Shown in pieces: positions 1-9,160 of a stretch of DNA of 64,000 nucleotides. Below the pieces are notes generated by a model that made no database searches, was not told the origin of the DNA, and saw only the letters and a program-made list of their open reading frames with translations. Each line of letters opens with the position of its first letter. Position 1 is the first letter of the stretch. This stretch comes from Haliscomenobacter sp040401995 (GTDB lineage Bacteria > Bacteroidota > Bacteroidia > Chitinophagales > Saprospiraceae): contig JBBANM010000027.1 of the NCBI GenBank assembly GCA_040401995.1, forward strand, positions 7,908 through 71,907, read 5' to 3'. Both the position numbers and the translations under genes were made by a program.

Positions 1-2
1 CT

Positions 3-188
3 GCATTACTGGAAACCCTTCACGTTATTGAGGCTAAGATGACGCCCGCCACTCAATTGTTGATCTCTTTTGTCAAGACTAAAGTCAGTACGGAAGGAAC
101 TATCACTGATACCCAAACTTTGGCCGAAGTACAATTACTCATCCATGCCTTTGCCACTTTATTGAGGGAACCAATTACCCTAGGCTAA
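3..188 (+). CDS. C-terminal end of an unknown protein (5' truncated by the window)
   Basis: An open frame runs from the window edge to a TAA at 186-188, giving about 61 residues that end in PITLG. It reads as a mostly helical tail with no motif I recognise. The next gene starts 24 bp downstream on the same strand, so the two may be co-transcribed. The start lies outside the window. The function cannot be stated from this fragment. Confidence 0.5.
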   Translation, partial: ALLETLHVIEAKMTPATQLLISFVKTKVSTEGTITDTQTLAEVQLLIHAFATLLREPITLG

Positions 189-212
189 TTTTCAAATCAA
201 AAAACAACCGAC

Positions 213-1616
213 ATGAACGAACAACTACTACAAGATTTTGCACAAATAGAACAATTGCTGGATGCCGTCAAAAAACAAGGAACGGATTACCTGCAGCACC
301 TGACTACCCGCAGCAGCGTAGGACAAAAACCACCATCAAAACCTTCGACTTTATCGGCTCAGGGTGTCGGAACCCTCAATGCATTGAAGCAATTCAACAC
401 CCGTTTTGAACCACTCATGGTCGCCTCTTCGGGGCCGCGCTACTGGGGTTTTGTAACTGGCGGCGCAACGCCAGCCTCGATAGTGGGTGATTGGTTAACC
501 ACTATATACGATCAAAACCCGCAGGGAACAACGGCTCAAGGCGACGTTTCTGCGTTGATAGAGCTGGAAACCATACAGTTGCTTTTAGAGCTTTTTGAAT
601 TGCCCAAGGATTTTCTAGGCGGCTTTGTTACCGGAGCTACCCTATCTAACTTTACTTGTTTGGCGGTAGCGCGACAATGGTTGGGAAATCAGCTGGGCAA
701 GGACTTTGCCAAAGAGGGTATTTCCGGTCAGCTGCACGTACTTACCGCAACACCGCATTCCTCGGCAGTTAAATCCTTGGCAATGTTGGGTTTGGGGAGC
801 AACAATTTTACCAAAATCCAAGTGCTTACGGGCAATCGCGAGGCCATAGATGTAGCGGATTTGGAAGAAAAAATATTGGAACTGCATGGTCAGCCTTTTA
901 TTCTTATCACCAGCGGCGGCACAGTGAATACTGTTGATTTTGATGATTTTGAGGCCATCACTGCGTTGAAGGCAAAATACAATTTTTGGTGGCATATTGA
1001 TGCCGCGTTTGGCGCATTTGCCGTGCTTTCGCCTACTCACCGCCACCTGCTCCATGGCTGGGAACAAGCAGATAGCATCACCGTCGATTGTCACAAATGG
1101 TTGAATGTACCTTATGAAAACGCGGTTTTTTTCGTCAAAGAAAAACACAATCGCCTACAAGTGGAAACCTTTCAAAATTCCAATGCGCCGTATTTGGGCA
1201 ACCCCTTGGAAAACTTTAGTTACTTGAATTTTTTGCCAGAAAATTCGCGTCGTTTGCGGGCTTTGCCGGTTTGGTTTGCCCTGCAGGCTTATGGAAAAAC
1301 GGGCTTGGCTAGCGTGGTTGAAACCTGTATTCAGGCAGCCCAAACCTTTGGCGAATTTATTGAAAGCCATCCTGGTTTTGAGTTATTGGCGCCGGTGCGA
1401 TTGAATACGGTTTGTTTCACTTTGAGCGGCGCGGAAAATCAAGACCACGTGCAAACATTTTTGACTCAGCTCAATAATTCCGGCCTGGTTTTTATGACAC
1501 CCACGGTTTACAATGGCAAAAAAGGCATCCGTGCTGCTTTTGTCAATTGGCTAACCAAGGAAGACGATGTGCGATTGGTAACCGATAAGATGGGGGAGCT
1601 TTTGAAAAACATGTAG
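213..1616 (+). CDS. PLP-dependent group II decarboxylase family protein
   Basis: This 467-residue protein matches the pyridoxal-phosphate-dependent decarboxylase family (aromatic amino acid / glutamate / diaminobutyrate decarboxylases). The PLP lysine is in the motif TVDCHKWLN at about residues 290-298. The cofactor-binding aspartate is in WHIDAAFGAF at about 261. An early GGATPASIVGDWL segment and a TGGATLSNF-like region (FVTGATLSNF) fit the fold. Length is normal for the family. It is expected to be a soluble cytoplasmic enzyme that decarboxylates an amino acid, but the substrate cannot be read from sequence. A lipoprotein gene follows 39 bp downstream on the same strand. ATG 213 is the first start after the upstream stop. 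Confidence 0.85.
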   Translation: MNEQLLQDFAQIEQLLDAVKKQGTDYLQHLTTRSSVGQKPPSKPSTLSAQGVGTLNALKQFNTRFEPLMVASSGPRYWGFVTGGATPASIVGDWLTTIYDQNPQGTTAQGDVSALIELETIQLLLELFELPKDFLGGFVTGATLSNFTCLAVARQWLGNQLGKDFAKEGISGQLHVLTATPHSSAVKSLAMLGLGSNNFTKIQVLTGNREAIDVADLEEKILELHGQPFILITSGGTVNTVDFDDFEAITALKAKYNFWWHIDAAFGAFAVLSPTHRHLLHGWEQADSITVDCHKWLNVPYENAVFFVKEKHNRLQVETFQNSNAPYLGNPLENFSYLNFLPENSRRLRALPVWFALQAYGKTGLASVVETCIQAAQTFGEFIESHPGFELLAPVRLNTVCFTLSGAENQDHVQTFLTQLNNSGLVFMTPTVYNGKKGIRAAFVNWLTKEDDVRLVTDKMGELLKNM

Positions 1617-1655
1617 TCGAAAGTTCTTAAATTGATGCATCAATTTACCAAAACC

Positions 1656-2633
1656 ATGAAAAAACACCACATTCCCTTAATCCTTTTGCTTATGATCTCA
1701 TTGTTTGGTTGTGTCAATAAAAAGCAAGCCCGTAAAGACGCCGGCGTTTGGTTGGAAAAAAACTTTCCACAGCAGTTTGAGGTTACCCAAACTCGCTACG
1801 CGGAAAACCTGTGGATATCGAGTAATTACGATGATTTCAGACTGGTGGTTCAAGATAAAAAAGACCCCGCTATTGCATTTACCATAACCTGGAACATCAA
1901 ATCAGCCAATGGCGGTATCTCCGTAGAGGCCGTACAAGCGGCTTATACTTTGGCAAAAACCGAAGTATTTGAAGCCCGGGACTTACTAGGTTTGTTTGTT
2001 AAAAATGGTTTTCAGCAAATTAGGGTGGGGGTGTCGATGCCAAAACGAAGATCCAAACTGGTAGACATCCTGCTTTTGATGGATACGTTTCCTGAAAAAA
2101 GGGATCAATTGTTGCTGGCTACCCAAAAAGTTCTAAAATCCTGGCCCAAAAACCCCGATACGGATTTTTGGGTCTATTTTATGGATGCCAAATATTTTGA
2201 GGGGGAACCTGCTAAAGTGTTGAACGGCGGGGAGGTGCATGTTTGGAGCGGCAACAAACGCAACGCTGCCGTGATCAGTTTTGAAGGGGAAAATTTTACG
2301 CAACTGACTTTAGCAGAAATTCGAACCCAATTAACTTTAAATCTGGATGGTCAATATGTACTAAAACACTATACCGAGCAAGCCTTGGCGCTGGCAAAAA
2401 CATGGGCTGACGAGCATCAAAAGCCCAAGATTTACTTGCGGTTTGATGGCATCACTTCGACGCTCAACGATAAAGATCACTTGGCCATTGATTTTTCTTT
2501 TCCCTATTTTTTGACCGCCGAAGCTGCTGCTGCCGAACCGAAGGTGGATGAAAAAGTAGAGGGCTACATTTCCGGTACTTTCCAAATTGATCAAAAAACC
2601 TTGACCAATGTTTCGGCGATGAAGAATTTTTAA
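1656..2633 (+). CDS. Hypothetical lipoprotein
   Basis: The predicted protein of about 325 residues begins MKKHHIPLILLLM and runs into a lipobox ending SLFGC, so signal peptidase II cleavage and lipid anchoring are likely. I chose ATG 1656 because it gives a compact signal peptide. ATG 1635 (7 codons upstream) is also possible. The mature part contains no domain I recognise; it is a mixed alpha/beta protein with an acidic, alanine-rich segment near the end (about residues 285-300). It probably sits in the periplasm or at the outer membrane. A bidirectional terminator follows the stop. Confidence 0.7.
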   Translation: MKKHHIPLILLLMISLFGCVNKKQARKDAGVWLEKNFPQQFEVTQTRYAENLWISSNYDDFRLVVQDKKDPAIAFTITWNIKSANGGISVEAVQAAYTLAKTEVFEARDLLGLFVKNGFQQIRVGVSMPKRRSKLVDILLLMDTFPEKRDQLLLATQKVLKSWPKNPDTDFWVYFMDAKYFEGEPAKVLNGGEVHVWSGNKRNAAVISFEGENFTQLTLAEIRTQLTLNLDGQYVLKHYTEQALALAKTWADEHQKPKIYLRFDGITSTLNDKDHLAIDFSFPYFLTAEAAAAEPKVDEKVEGYISGTFQIDQKTLTNVSAMKNF

Positions 2634-2673
2634 CCTAGTAAATTCACCAGGCTATGATGTGATTTACTAGGTT
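2632..2673. terminator. Bidirectional terminator between convergent genes
   Basis: A perfect 12-bp inverted repeat (AACCTAGTAAAT at 2632-2643 and ATTTACTAGGTT at 2662-2673) overlaps the stop of the lipoprotein gene. It lies in the gap between convergent genes. A second small hairpin (AGGTTA 2690-2695 / TAACCT 2708-2713) is followed by a T-run on the plus strand. Confidence 0.65.
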
Positions 2674-2728
2674 AGTTTTCTAAAAAAGAAGGTTAAGCAA
2701 CCCCGCCTAACCTCCTTTTTTCCAACAC

Positions 2729-4639
2729 CTACTGACTAATCAACACCATTTTTACCGCATCCCATTTGGATACATCACGGTAAAAATTGACCATATCGGC
2801 ATATTTCGCGGCGGGTTGCTCGGTGGCATTGACCTCCAGTTTTCTTGACACGGTGATCTGCTGATTTCCTAGCTCTTTGACACTCACCGTGTAAACACCA
2901 AACTCCGATTCAATTTTCTTTTCGGTAAATGGTAGGGTTTCAATCGAAAATCCAGCTGGAAGTTGAAAAACCAGTCGGTTTTCCTGAATGTAACCTTTGC
3001 GCACAATAACCGGCTGACGGCGGTTCTCCATCTTAGCGGGTATTTTGGTCAGCGGATTCAAGGGGTTGAAAGGAACGAAAAGGCGTTTCCCGGATCGACT
3101 ACCCAAACGCCCCAAGTTGGCTTTGAGGGTCATTTTTGCGGTAGGTGTTTCTCGACTGGCTGTAATGTCCAAGCTATCGAGGCGACTGATGGAAAAATCG
3201 GTTTTTTCCAAAAAATATTTGCGGCGATCTACCGCGTTTAATTGCTCCGCCAAAGCACGAGGAAACTCTTGTCGTGATCCCTGGTAGTCGGTTTTGGAAT
3301 TTAGGATGCCCATTCCATCGGGCTGGATGGCAATATCAGCCTGCCAAGTTTCTTGATTGAATTGCTTAGGGTAATCAGGGGTTTTGATGATTTGGCCGCC
3401 ATTTTCAGTAACCAACACCACTTGTCGGTTGGCATTGTTGGCGCCAATGTAATTTGGCGGATCGGTGTTAGAGGTACACTCAAGCCAAATTTTTTCTTCG
3501 GGCACGTACAGAATCATGTGGTTAAAGCTTGGGGAAGGCGCTGCATCAAGGTCAATTGGATGAGGCACCGGACTATTTTGGATCACTACATTATAAGCAT
3601 TGATACCCGCTATCTTCAATAAAGAGCGCATGAAATTCGACAAAGCTTTACAATCGCCGTATTTGTTTTTATAGACATAGGATGCGGGAAAAGGTTTCCA
3701 GCCGCCAATGCCTAATTGCACGCTCACATAGCGCATATTGTCTTGTAAGTAGTGGTAAAGGAAATCGATCTTTTCTTTTCGGGTAGATAATTCAGCCAGT
3801 TTGGGTTGCAATTGCGCTACTAATTCTTCTGGAAGAATCTCTGTACCCTCATATAACTTGCTTAAAAAAACGCCAAAACTTTTCCAACTTCGCATACTTC
3901 CTGGGATTTTTTCCACTGCAAAAGTGTCAAGCGCCAAACGTAACCGAGGTAAAATCAAATATTCGTCAGGACCGTAAGGTTCTTCTTTGATGGCTGGTAA
4001 ATTTTTTAAACTCCAGTGATAGGTTTTGGAGTCTGTTGTTGAAGTAATCGTAGGCTCTAGTTGGATATTTTTACTAGAATACAACAAATTCATCGATTTA
4101 GGAAGGGTAACAGATAATTGGGCTTTTTGCACGGATTCGTCATAATCTTGTATGGTCCAATCTGACATATAAGCAAGCAACAACCCTTTTACTTTTTGTT
4201 CATATTCCCATTCTAGCGTAAATGGGTAAGTCATTCCCAATACTTCTAAACGTTTGTAGCGTCTGTCTTGATAAATGGTTGAACTACTAATCGAAGCCAA
4301 ATCTTGAAAGTCATCTTTTTTGTAATTTTTGATGGGTAATCCAAGTTGATCGTAAATATTGGCTGATAAATGAGATAAGGGTGAATCCGGAGTATAGGGG
4401 ATTCTAATAATGTTCCCTTCGGTCTCTGGATTTAAAATAGTGATCGACTGCCGAATTTTGTACACCCCTTCGCTGGGCGATTCAATCTCGTAGCTGATGA
4501 TTTGTTCGCGGATCACCACCGAAGCATCTTTTTTCAAAGAATCGCTGATGGTTGGTAAGAGCATAATTTGGGCATCCAGTTGAAGGATGCCCAAGCTAAG
4601 TAAGATTAGTAAGGTTGTTTTTCTCATGTTAGGGGTCAT
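2729..4639 (-). CDS. DUF3857 / transglutaminase-like exported protein (catalytic Cys and His kept)
   Basis: A 636-residue exported protein with an N-terminal signal peptide (hydrophobic stretch ending LQLDAQ). An N-terminal beta-rich DUF3857 region is followed by a transglutaminase-like core. In the core, KYGDCKALSNF (Cys near residue 330) and SFNHMILYV (His) are present, and the usual Asp position reads WLECTS, so Asp appears to be Glu. The last ~150 residues form a beta-rich C-terminal domain. It is one of three related genes in this region. Its ATG overlaps the TGA of the upstream gene by four bases (ATGA), indicating translational coupling. A second start (MRKTTLL) lies 4 codons in. The substrate is unknown. 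Confidence 0.85.
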   Translation of the reverse strand: MTPNMRKTTLLILLSLGILQLDAQIMLLPTISDSLKKDASVVIREQIISYEIESPSEGVYKIRQSITILNPETEGNIIRIPYTPDSPLSHLSANIYDQLGLPIKNYKKDDFQDLASISSSTIYQDRRYKRLEVLGMTYPFTLEWEYEQKVKGLLLAYMSDWTIQDYDESVQKAQLSVTLPKSMNLLYSSKNIQLEPTITSTTDSKTYHWSLKNLPAIKEEPYGPDEYLILPRLRLALDTFAVEKIPGSMRSWKSFGVFLSKLYEGTEILPEELVAQLQPKLAELSTRKEKIDFLYHYLQDNMRYVSVQLGIGGWKPFPASYVYKNKYGDCKALSNFMRSLLKIAGINAYNVVIQNSPVPHPIDLDAAPSPSFNHMILYVPEEKIWLECTSNTDPPNYIGANNANRQVVLVTENGGQIIKTPDYPKQFNQETWQADIAIQPDGMGILNSKTDYQGSRQEFPRALAEQLNAVDRRKYFLEKTDFSISRLDSLDITASRETPTAKMTLKANLGRLGSRSGKRLFVPFNPLNPLTKIPAKMENRRQPVIVRKGYIQENRLVFQLPAGFSIETLPFTEKKIESEFGVYTVSVKELGNQQITVSRKLEVNATEQPAAKYADMVNFYRDVSKWDAVKMVLISQ

Positions 4640-6630
4640 TTGTCGGCCAAAACAGCCTTTTTCAATACGATTTGCTCTTGTTGTTTTTCGATGATGAGGT
4701 CAAAAAACTTCTTGATCTCGGAGTAGTCCTCAGGATCAAAATTGAGTCGATTGAGCTGGGTAGTTACGGTAATTTGAATCCGGGAATCTTTTTTGGCCGC
4801 CAACAAGGTGAACTTCCCAGCATTTGCGGGCAAAACGAGATTGGTAGGCTCAGGTAAATCTTCTACTACATAACCAGGAGGGGTTTCCAGGTTCAAAATG
4901 TAGCGGTGAGACATCGGGAAAGGAATATTCACCGGGTAAATGCGATCAACCAGCGTAAATGGATTTTTATCAAAAACTGGATGAAGCACTGGATTAATGT
5001 AAATAAAATCGCCATTGGTCGTTACGCCATTGGGGATATTGACTATTGCATTGTAACGCAATGGTTTATAAATATCTTCCGCATTGGTCACTTTAACGGA
5101 ATCGTATTGAATATTGGCAGCCGTAGCCGATATGTTTTCATCAGATTTTGAGGTCGCTTCAGCAGCTTTATCTTTGGAGGAGCCCAATAAATCTTTTCGC
5201 ACCTCTTCGCCGGCGTATCCTTCATATGATGCAGCATAAACCCCTTTCATTGCGCCATCCTCTTTCAATTTTACTGTAAACATCCGGGTAGAAGTGGAAT
5301 TGCTCGGGGGGATAGGTTTCCAACTGGGTTCGGTGGGATGCAAGACCCAGCCAACGCTGTTCAATGCATTTTCATTAAGTAAGCCTAGGGGGCGGTATTT
5401 ACTGGTGGCGTCTAGCAGGTAGGTTTTGCCATTGAGTTCTAAGTAGGCTACCACGTAGTTGAATTGATCAACAATGGGGTAAAGCTCAATAGGTTGGCCA
5501 TTGTCGCGAGTACTGATGAGCATGGGGTAAGCCGTTAGTCCAAAAGCTTTGAGTAGCCCTACCACCAATAGATTGATCTCCGCTACCGAGCCTTTTTTGC
5601 TTTTATAACATTTGTCGAGCTCTTCACTCGCCCAAATGGTTTCCACTTCATTCCATTCGATGTTTTGGCGCACAAAATCATACACCGCATTCATTTTTTC
5701 TTCGGGTGTTTTGGCCGCGTTTACCGTTATTCCAGCTGCATCAAAAGCGTCTTCAAAAGTTCCGCGCATTTTAATTCTTTTGCCTAGGGATTCGTGTTCA
5801 GTTAATCTTTCTGCCAGCTTGGGCCAGGAACTGAGCTCAGGCTTCATTATGCCCCTTTCTTTTACCGCACTGAGCTGGAATTTGATGTGAGAAAGGTAAT
5901 CGTCCATGGTGGTGATGAACGACTCTCGTTTCATAGCAGGCATATCTTTTGCGCCTAAAACATAGTTCATCACCCGCATACTGGAGTTGGCTTCAAGCGT
6001 CTCAATGCGGGCATCGGTCTGTACAATTTGAGGCGGCTGTCCGGTTTGGAGCTGAACATATTCAACAAATTCCGGTATTTTAAGGTGATATTGACTCCAC
6101 ACGACTGGAATATTGCCCTGGAAATACCAGGTTGGTAAGCGGAAGTAATTTTTTATCGCCTTGGTGTATCGAAATTCAATGACACTACCCTCGCGGACAT
6201 CCGGGAAGGTAAATTTGATGCGAGTATAGTTGTCACTGACTTTTTCCTCGAAAAAATCTTTGCGCTCCACCGTTCGTTTGCTGCCATCGGGTTGAAAAAT
6301 TTGGGCTTTTACATCGGTGATGTTTTCGAATTTGTCTTTGCTGTAAAAAGGAATAACGATATCGCCTTCGTCAAAACCTGTTCGCTTAAGGATCTTAACT
6401 CGCTTGTGGCAATCCAGCATAACCCTTACCTCATCAGCACCGGAAAGATCAAAGTAAAGTTCGCCAAGATCCGCTAAAACCACGGCTGCCGCACTGGTGT
6501 CTTTGGGGTAAACTTTCATCTTCAAATCGCTTTCTGGGATTTTTCCCCATTTGATTTCTGGAGTTTGTGCTGTTAAAATACAGCATAAACAGCTGGTAAC
6601 AAGACTGGAAATGAATAGTTTTAGATTCAT
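4636..6630 (-). CDS. DUF3857 protein with degenerate transglutaminase-like core
   Basis: About 664 residues from ATG 6630, which gives the signal peptide MNLKLFISSLVTSCLCC...TAQ. The neighbouring paralog starts the same way (MNLKSFF...), which supports this start over one 32 codons upstream. The DUF3857 part starts at PEIKWGKIPES. In the transglutaminase-like core the usual GDCK reads GSVAEI and the usual histidine reads FNYVV, while the Asp motif LLDATS is kept. The catalytic Cys and His are therefore missing and protease or transglutaminase activity is unlikely. It is probably a periplasmic or surface protein with a binding or structural role. It is translationally coupled to the downstream paralog. 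Confidence 0.85.
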   Translation of the reverse strand: MNLKLFISSLVTSCLCCILTAQTPEIKWGKIPESDLKMKVYPKDTSAAAVVLADLGELYFDLSGADEVRVMLDCHKRVKILKRTGFDEGDIVIPFYSKDKFENITDVKAQIFQPDGSKRTVERKDFFEEKVSDNYTRIKFTFPDVREGSVIEFRYTKAIKNYFRLPTWYFQGNIPVVWSQYHLKIPEFVEYVQLQTGQPPQIVQTDARIETLEANSSMRVMNYVLGAKDMPAMKRESFITTMDDYLSHIKFQLSAVKERGIMKPELSSWPKLAERLTEHESLGKRIKMRGTFEDAFDAAGITVNAAKTPEEKMNAVYDFVRQNIEWNEVETIWASEELDKCYKSKKGSVAEINLLVVGLLKAFGLTAYPMLISTRDNGQPIELYPIVDQFNYVVAYLELNGKTYLLDATSKYRPLGLLNENALNSVGWVLHPTEPSWKPIPPSNSTSTRMFTVKLKEDGAMKGVYAASYEGYAGEEVRKDLLGSSKDKAAEATSKSDENISATAANIQYDSVKVTNAEDIYKPLRYNAIVNIPNGVTTNGDFIYINPVLHPVFDKNPFTLVDRIYPVNIPFPMSHRYILNLETPPGYVVEDLPEPTNLVLPANAGKFTLLAAKKDSRIQITVTTQLNRLNFDPEDYSEIKKFFDLIIEKQQEQIVLKKAVLADK

Positions 6631-7000
6631 TTTTTGGAGATTGAATTGAGTTATATAGTTAAATACAGAATAATTGATTTTTTGAACGAGGATAAATTTT
6701 TGTAAAAAAAACAGCACACCAACCAAGACAGCAATGAAGCTATAAAGGAAGTTGAAGGTATTAAAAAGCTGTTATTTAATGGTTTAGACTTAGAAGCTTA
6801 AACAAAAAGGCATTGTGCCAAATCTTTGACCAAAAGTTCTTTATACGACCTAGATGAGAAAAAATGTAAGCTTGGCGGTTACATCCACCTTTTTAATAAT
6901 AACAAATACTTGGCTTAGATATTGTTGCGTAGAACACAAATAATCCTGAAACCAAATTTGATTTCAGGATTATAGACGATTTCAGTTAGGTTGAGTCACC
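6631..7000. other. Intergenic gap of ~370 bp
   Basis: No coding frame is supported here. It should hold the promoter of the 6630 gene and the 3' end of the 8992 gene's transcript, including the terminator hairpin at 6941-6972. The rest is AT-rich with no repeat I can identify. Confidence 0.5.
6941..6972 (-). terminator. Hairpin downstream of the DUF3857 paralog
   Basis: TAATCCTGAAA (6941-6951) and TTTCAGGATTA (6962-6972) form a perfect 11-bp stem with a 10-nt loop. It lies 28 bp after the stop of the minus-strand gene ending at 7001. The U-tract is weak. Confidence 0.55.
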
Positions 7001-8992
7001 TTATTTTTTAGAAACTTTTTTCTTTTTTAACACAATGTACTCCGTCTGTTTTTCGGTCAACAAAAAGAAAAAATTCTTAATGCTTTGATAATCATCTACT
7101 GGGAAATTGATTTGTTTGATTTCGGTGTTGATGCTCACCTGGATGGTATTTCCTTTTTGCACCGCGGTATAATCATATTTGCCAGCATCTTTGGGCAAAA
7201 CGATGTTAAGGGTATCAGGCAAATGCTGGATGGCATATCCATCTGGAATGCTAAGGGTAAAAAGGTAGTTGTTCACAATGGGGTAGGGGATGTTTACCGG
7301 GTATTTGCGAACGACTTGTGTCAATGGGTTCGACTCAAAAATGGGTTGAATAACCGGGTTGATAAACAGCAAACTATCGCGGGTTTCCGCCCAGTCGGGT
7401 ATGGTGACTTGTGCATTGTAAATGAGCGGTTTGTAAACGTTTTGTCCATTGACTACCTTAATCGAATCGTACTTCACATAAGAAACCTGAGCAGTAACAT
7501 CTTCCGGGGTTTGATTTTCAAAAACCGTATTAGCGCCACCAAATAGCTCCTGTCTCACGTCAACTGCCGCGTAACTTTGGTAAGTAGCGTTCAACTTGCC
7601 TTTTAAAGTTCCCTTGTCAGCCACTTGCATGGTAAACGTGCGCGTAGAGCGAGCAGTGTCAGGGATGATTTTTTTCCAAATGGGCTCGGTAGGGTGAACG
7701 GCCCAGCCTTTGGTATTGATGGCATTTTTGCCCAAGAGCCCCATCATGCGGAAGGGGCTGGTGGCATCGAGGTAATAATCTTTGCCTTCAACGGTGATCA
7801 CCGCTACGACATAATTAAACTGCTCGACAATCGGGTGGCTATCAAAAGGTTGACCGTTGTCGCGTGTGCTGATGAGCATGGGATAGGCGGGCAAGCCAAA
7901 GGATTTGAGTAAGGCTACAACCAGCAAATTGATTTCAGCGCTTGATCCCTTTTTGCGGAGGAAAGCTTCATTTAAATCTTTATAGGCCCAAATGTCATTG
8001 GTGCCGTCCCAAGCGATGCGTTGACGTACAAAATCATACACTCCTCTTATCTTTTCCAATGGAGTAGGCAAAGCATTGATTTTGTTGACAATCGAGTCAA
8101 AAGGGATGCTGTATTTCTCGGGCATCTTATATTTTTTTCCAAACGCCTCGTGTTCGGTCATCAGGTTGGCCAATTTTTTCCAGGTTGGCCAATAGGTGTT
8201 CATAACGCCTTTGCTGTTCATGGTACCCGTTAATTGGAACGTCACGTGCGATAAATAGTCGTCCATGGTGGTGATAAATGGCTGAGGAGTTATGCCGGGA
8301 AGATCATGAGCTGCCAATAAATAATTGGAGATCATCACCGAGTTGTTTTTGATCGGGTCAAAAGACTCGATAGGGTCGTAGGTTTCTTCAATTTGCGGTT
8401 TTTGACCAATTTGATTGACGACGTATTCAAAATATTCGGGAATTTTCAAATTGAGGATGCTCCAAGCTACCGGGATGTCTTCCTGGAAATACCAATTGGG
8501 GAGGCGATAGTAGTATTTAGAGGATTTAATATAGCGGTATTCGAGGATACACCCTTCCTTCAGATCGGGGAACGAAAAACGGATGGTGGCGTTGTTGCCG
8601 TCAATTTGCTCATCAATAAAATCGCTACGTTCCAGCGCCCGTTTTTTTCCATCTGGAAAAATGATTTGCGCTTTAAGATCAGTGATGATGTCGTATTTAT
8701 CTTTGTATTGGTAAGAAATGCTAACCTGTCCTAGATTAAAAGCGCTTTTGTTGAATATTTTTACCCGCCGGTACCGCTCGATGACCACTCGCAGATCTTG
8801 ACCCGATAGGTTGAAATAGACCAGTCCTAGTTTTGCCAATACGACCGCTGGGGCGTTTGGATCACCAGGGAAATAGGACATTTTGAGCTCGTTGTCGGAT
8901 ATCTTTCCCCATTTGAACTCAGGGATTTGCGCGTTTAATTGCACCAAAAAAAAGAGGGCAAATGAGCTGAGGAAAAAAGATTTCAAATTCAT
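7001..8992 (-). CDS. DUF3857 protein with degenerate transglutaminase-like core
   Basis: A 663-residue paralog of the preceding gene, alike along its whole length (signal peptide MNLKSFF..., then PEFKWGKIS). In the core it reads RKKGSSAEINLLV where active members have GDCK, and EQFNYVV where they have FNH, so Cys and His are lost; the YYLDATS aspartate motif remains. The C-terminal domain carries the same pattern of IPYP/VNNY and LPKDAGKY segments. It has its own terminator and a 370-bp gap to the coupled pair, so it is probably a separate transcript. Exported; function unknown. Confidence 0.85.
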   Translation of the reverse strand: MNLKSFFLSSFALFFLVQLNAQIPEFKWGKISDNELKMSYFPGDPNAPAVVLAKLGLVYFNLSGQDLRVVIERYRRVKIFNKSAFNLGQVSISYQYKDKYDIITDLKAQIIFPDGKKRALERSDFIDEQIDGNNATIRFSFPDLKEGCILEYRYIKSSKYYYRLPNWYFQEDIPVAWSILNLKIPEYFEYVVNQIGQKPQIEETYDPIESFDPIKNNSVMISNYLLAAHDLPGITPQPFITTMDDYLSHVTFQLTGTMNSKGVMNTYWPTWKKLANLMTEHEAFGKKYKMPEKYSIPFDSIVNKINALPTPLEKIRGVYDFVRQRIAWDGTNDIWAYKDLNEAFLRKKGSSAEINLLVVALLKSFGLPAYPMLISTRDNGQPFDSHPIVEQFNYVVAVITVEGKDYYLDATSPFRMMGLLGKNAINTKGWAVHPTEPIWKKIIPDTARSTRTFTMQVADKGTLKGKLNATYQSYAAVDVRQELFGGANTVFENQTPEDVTAQVSYVKYDSIKVVNGQNVYKPLIYNAQVTIPDWAETRDSLLFINPVIQPIFESNPLTQVVRKYPVNIPYPIVNNYLFTLSIPDGYAIQHLPDTLNIVLPKDAGKYDYTAVQKGNTIQVSINTEIKQINFPVDDYQSIKNFFFLLTEKQTEYIVLKKKKVSKK

Positions 8993-9160
8993 GTATCAAC
9001 GGTATTTGATGGCAAAGATGTAAGTATTAATTGTAAAAGGTGCGTCGAAAAACGGAAACACACACCCTAAGATAAATTAAAAGCCCTAGTTTAAGTGTTA
9101 AGGAAATCGAAAAATAAGTAGCGAAAGGGTATTTCGCGTTACAATTCAAAACCCTTCACC

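Noticed and set aside
642..1148. Long open frame antisense to the PLP decarboxylase
   Set aside because: It lies wholly inside a clear gene and its translation shows no family motif; a shadow frame.
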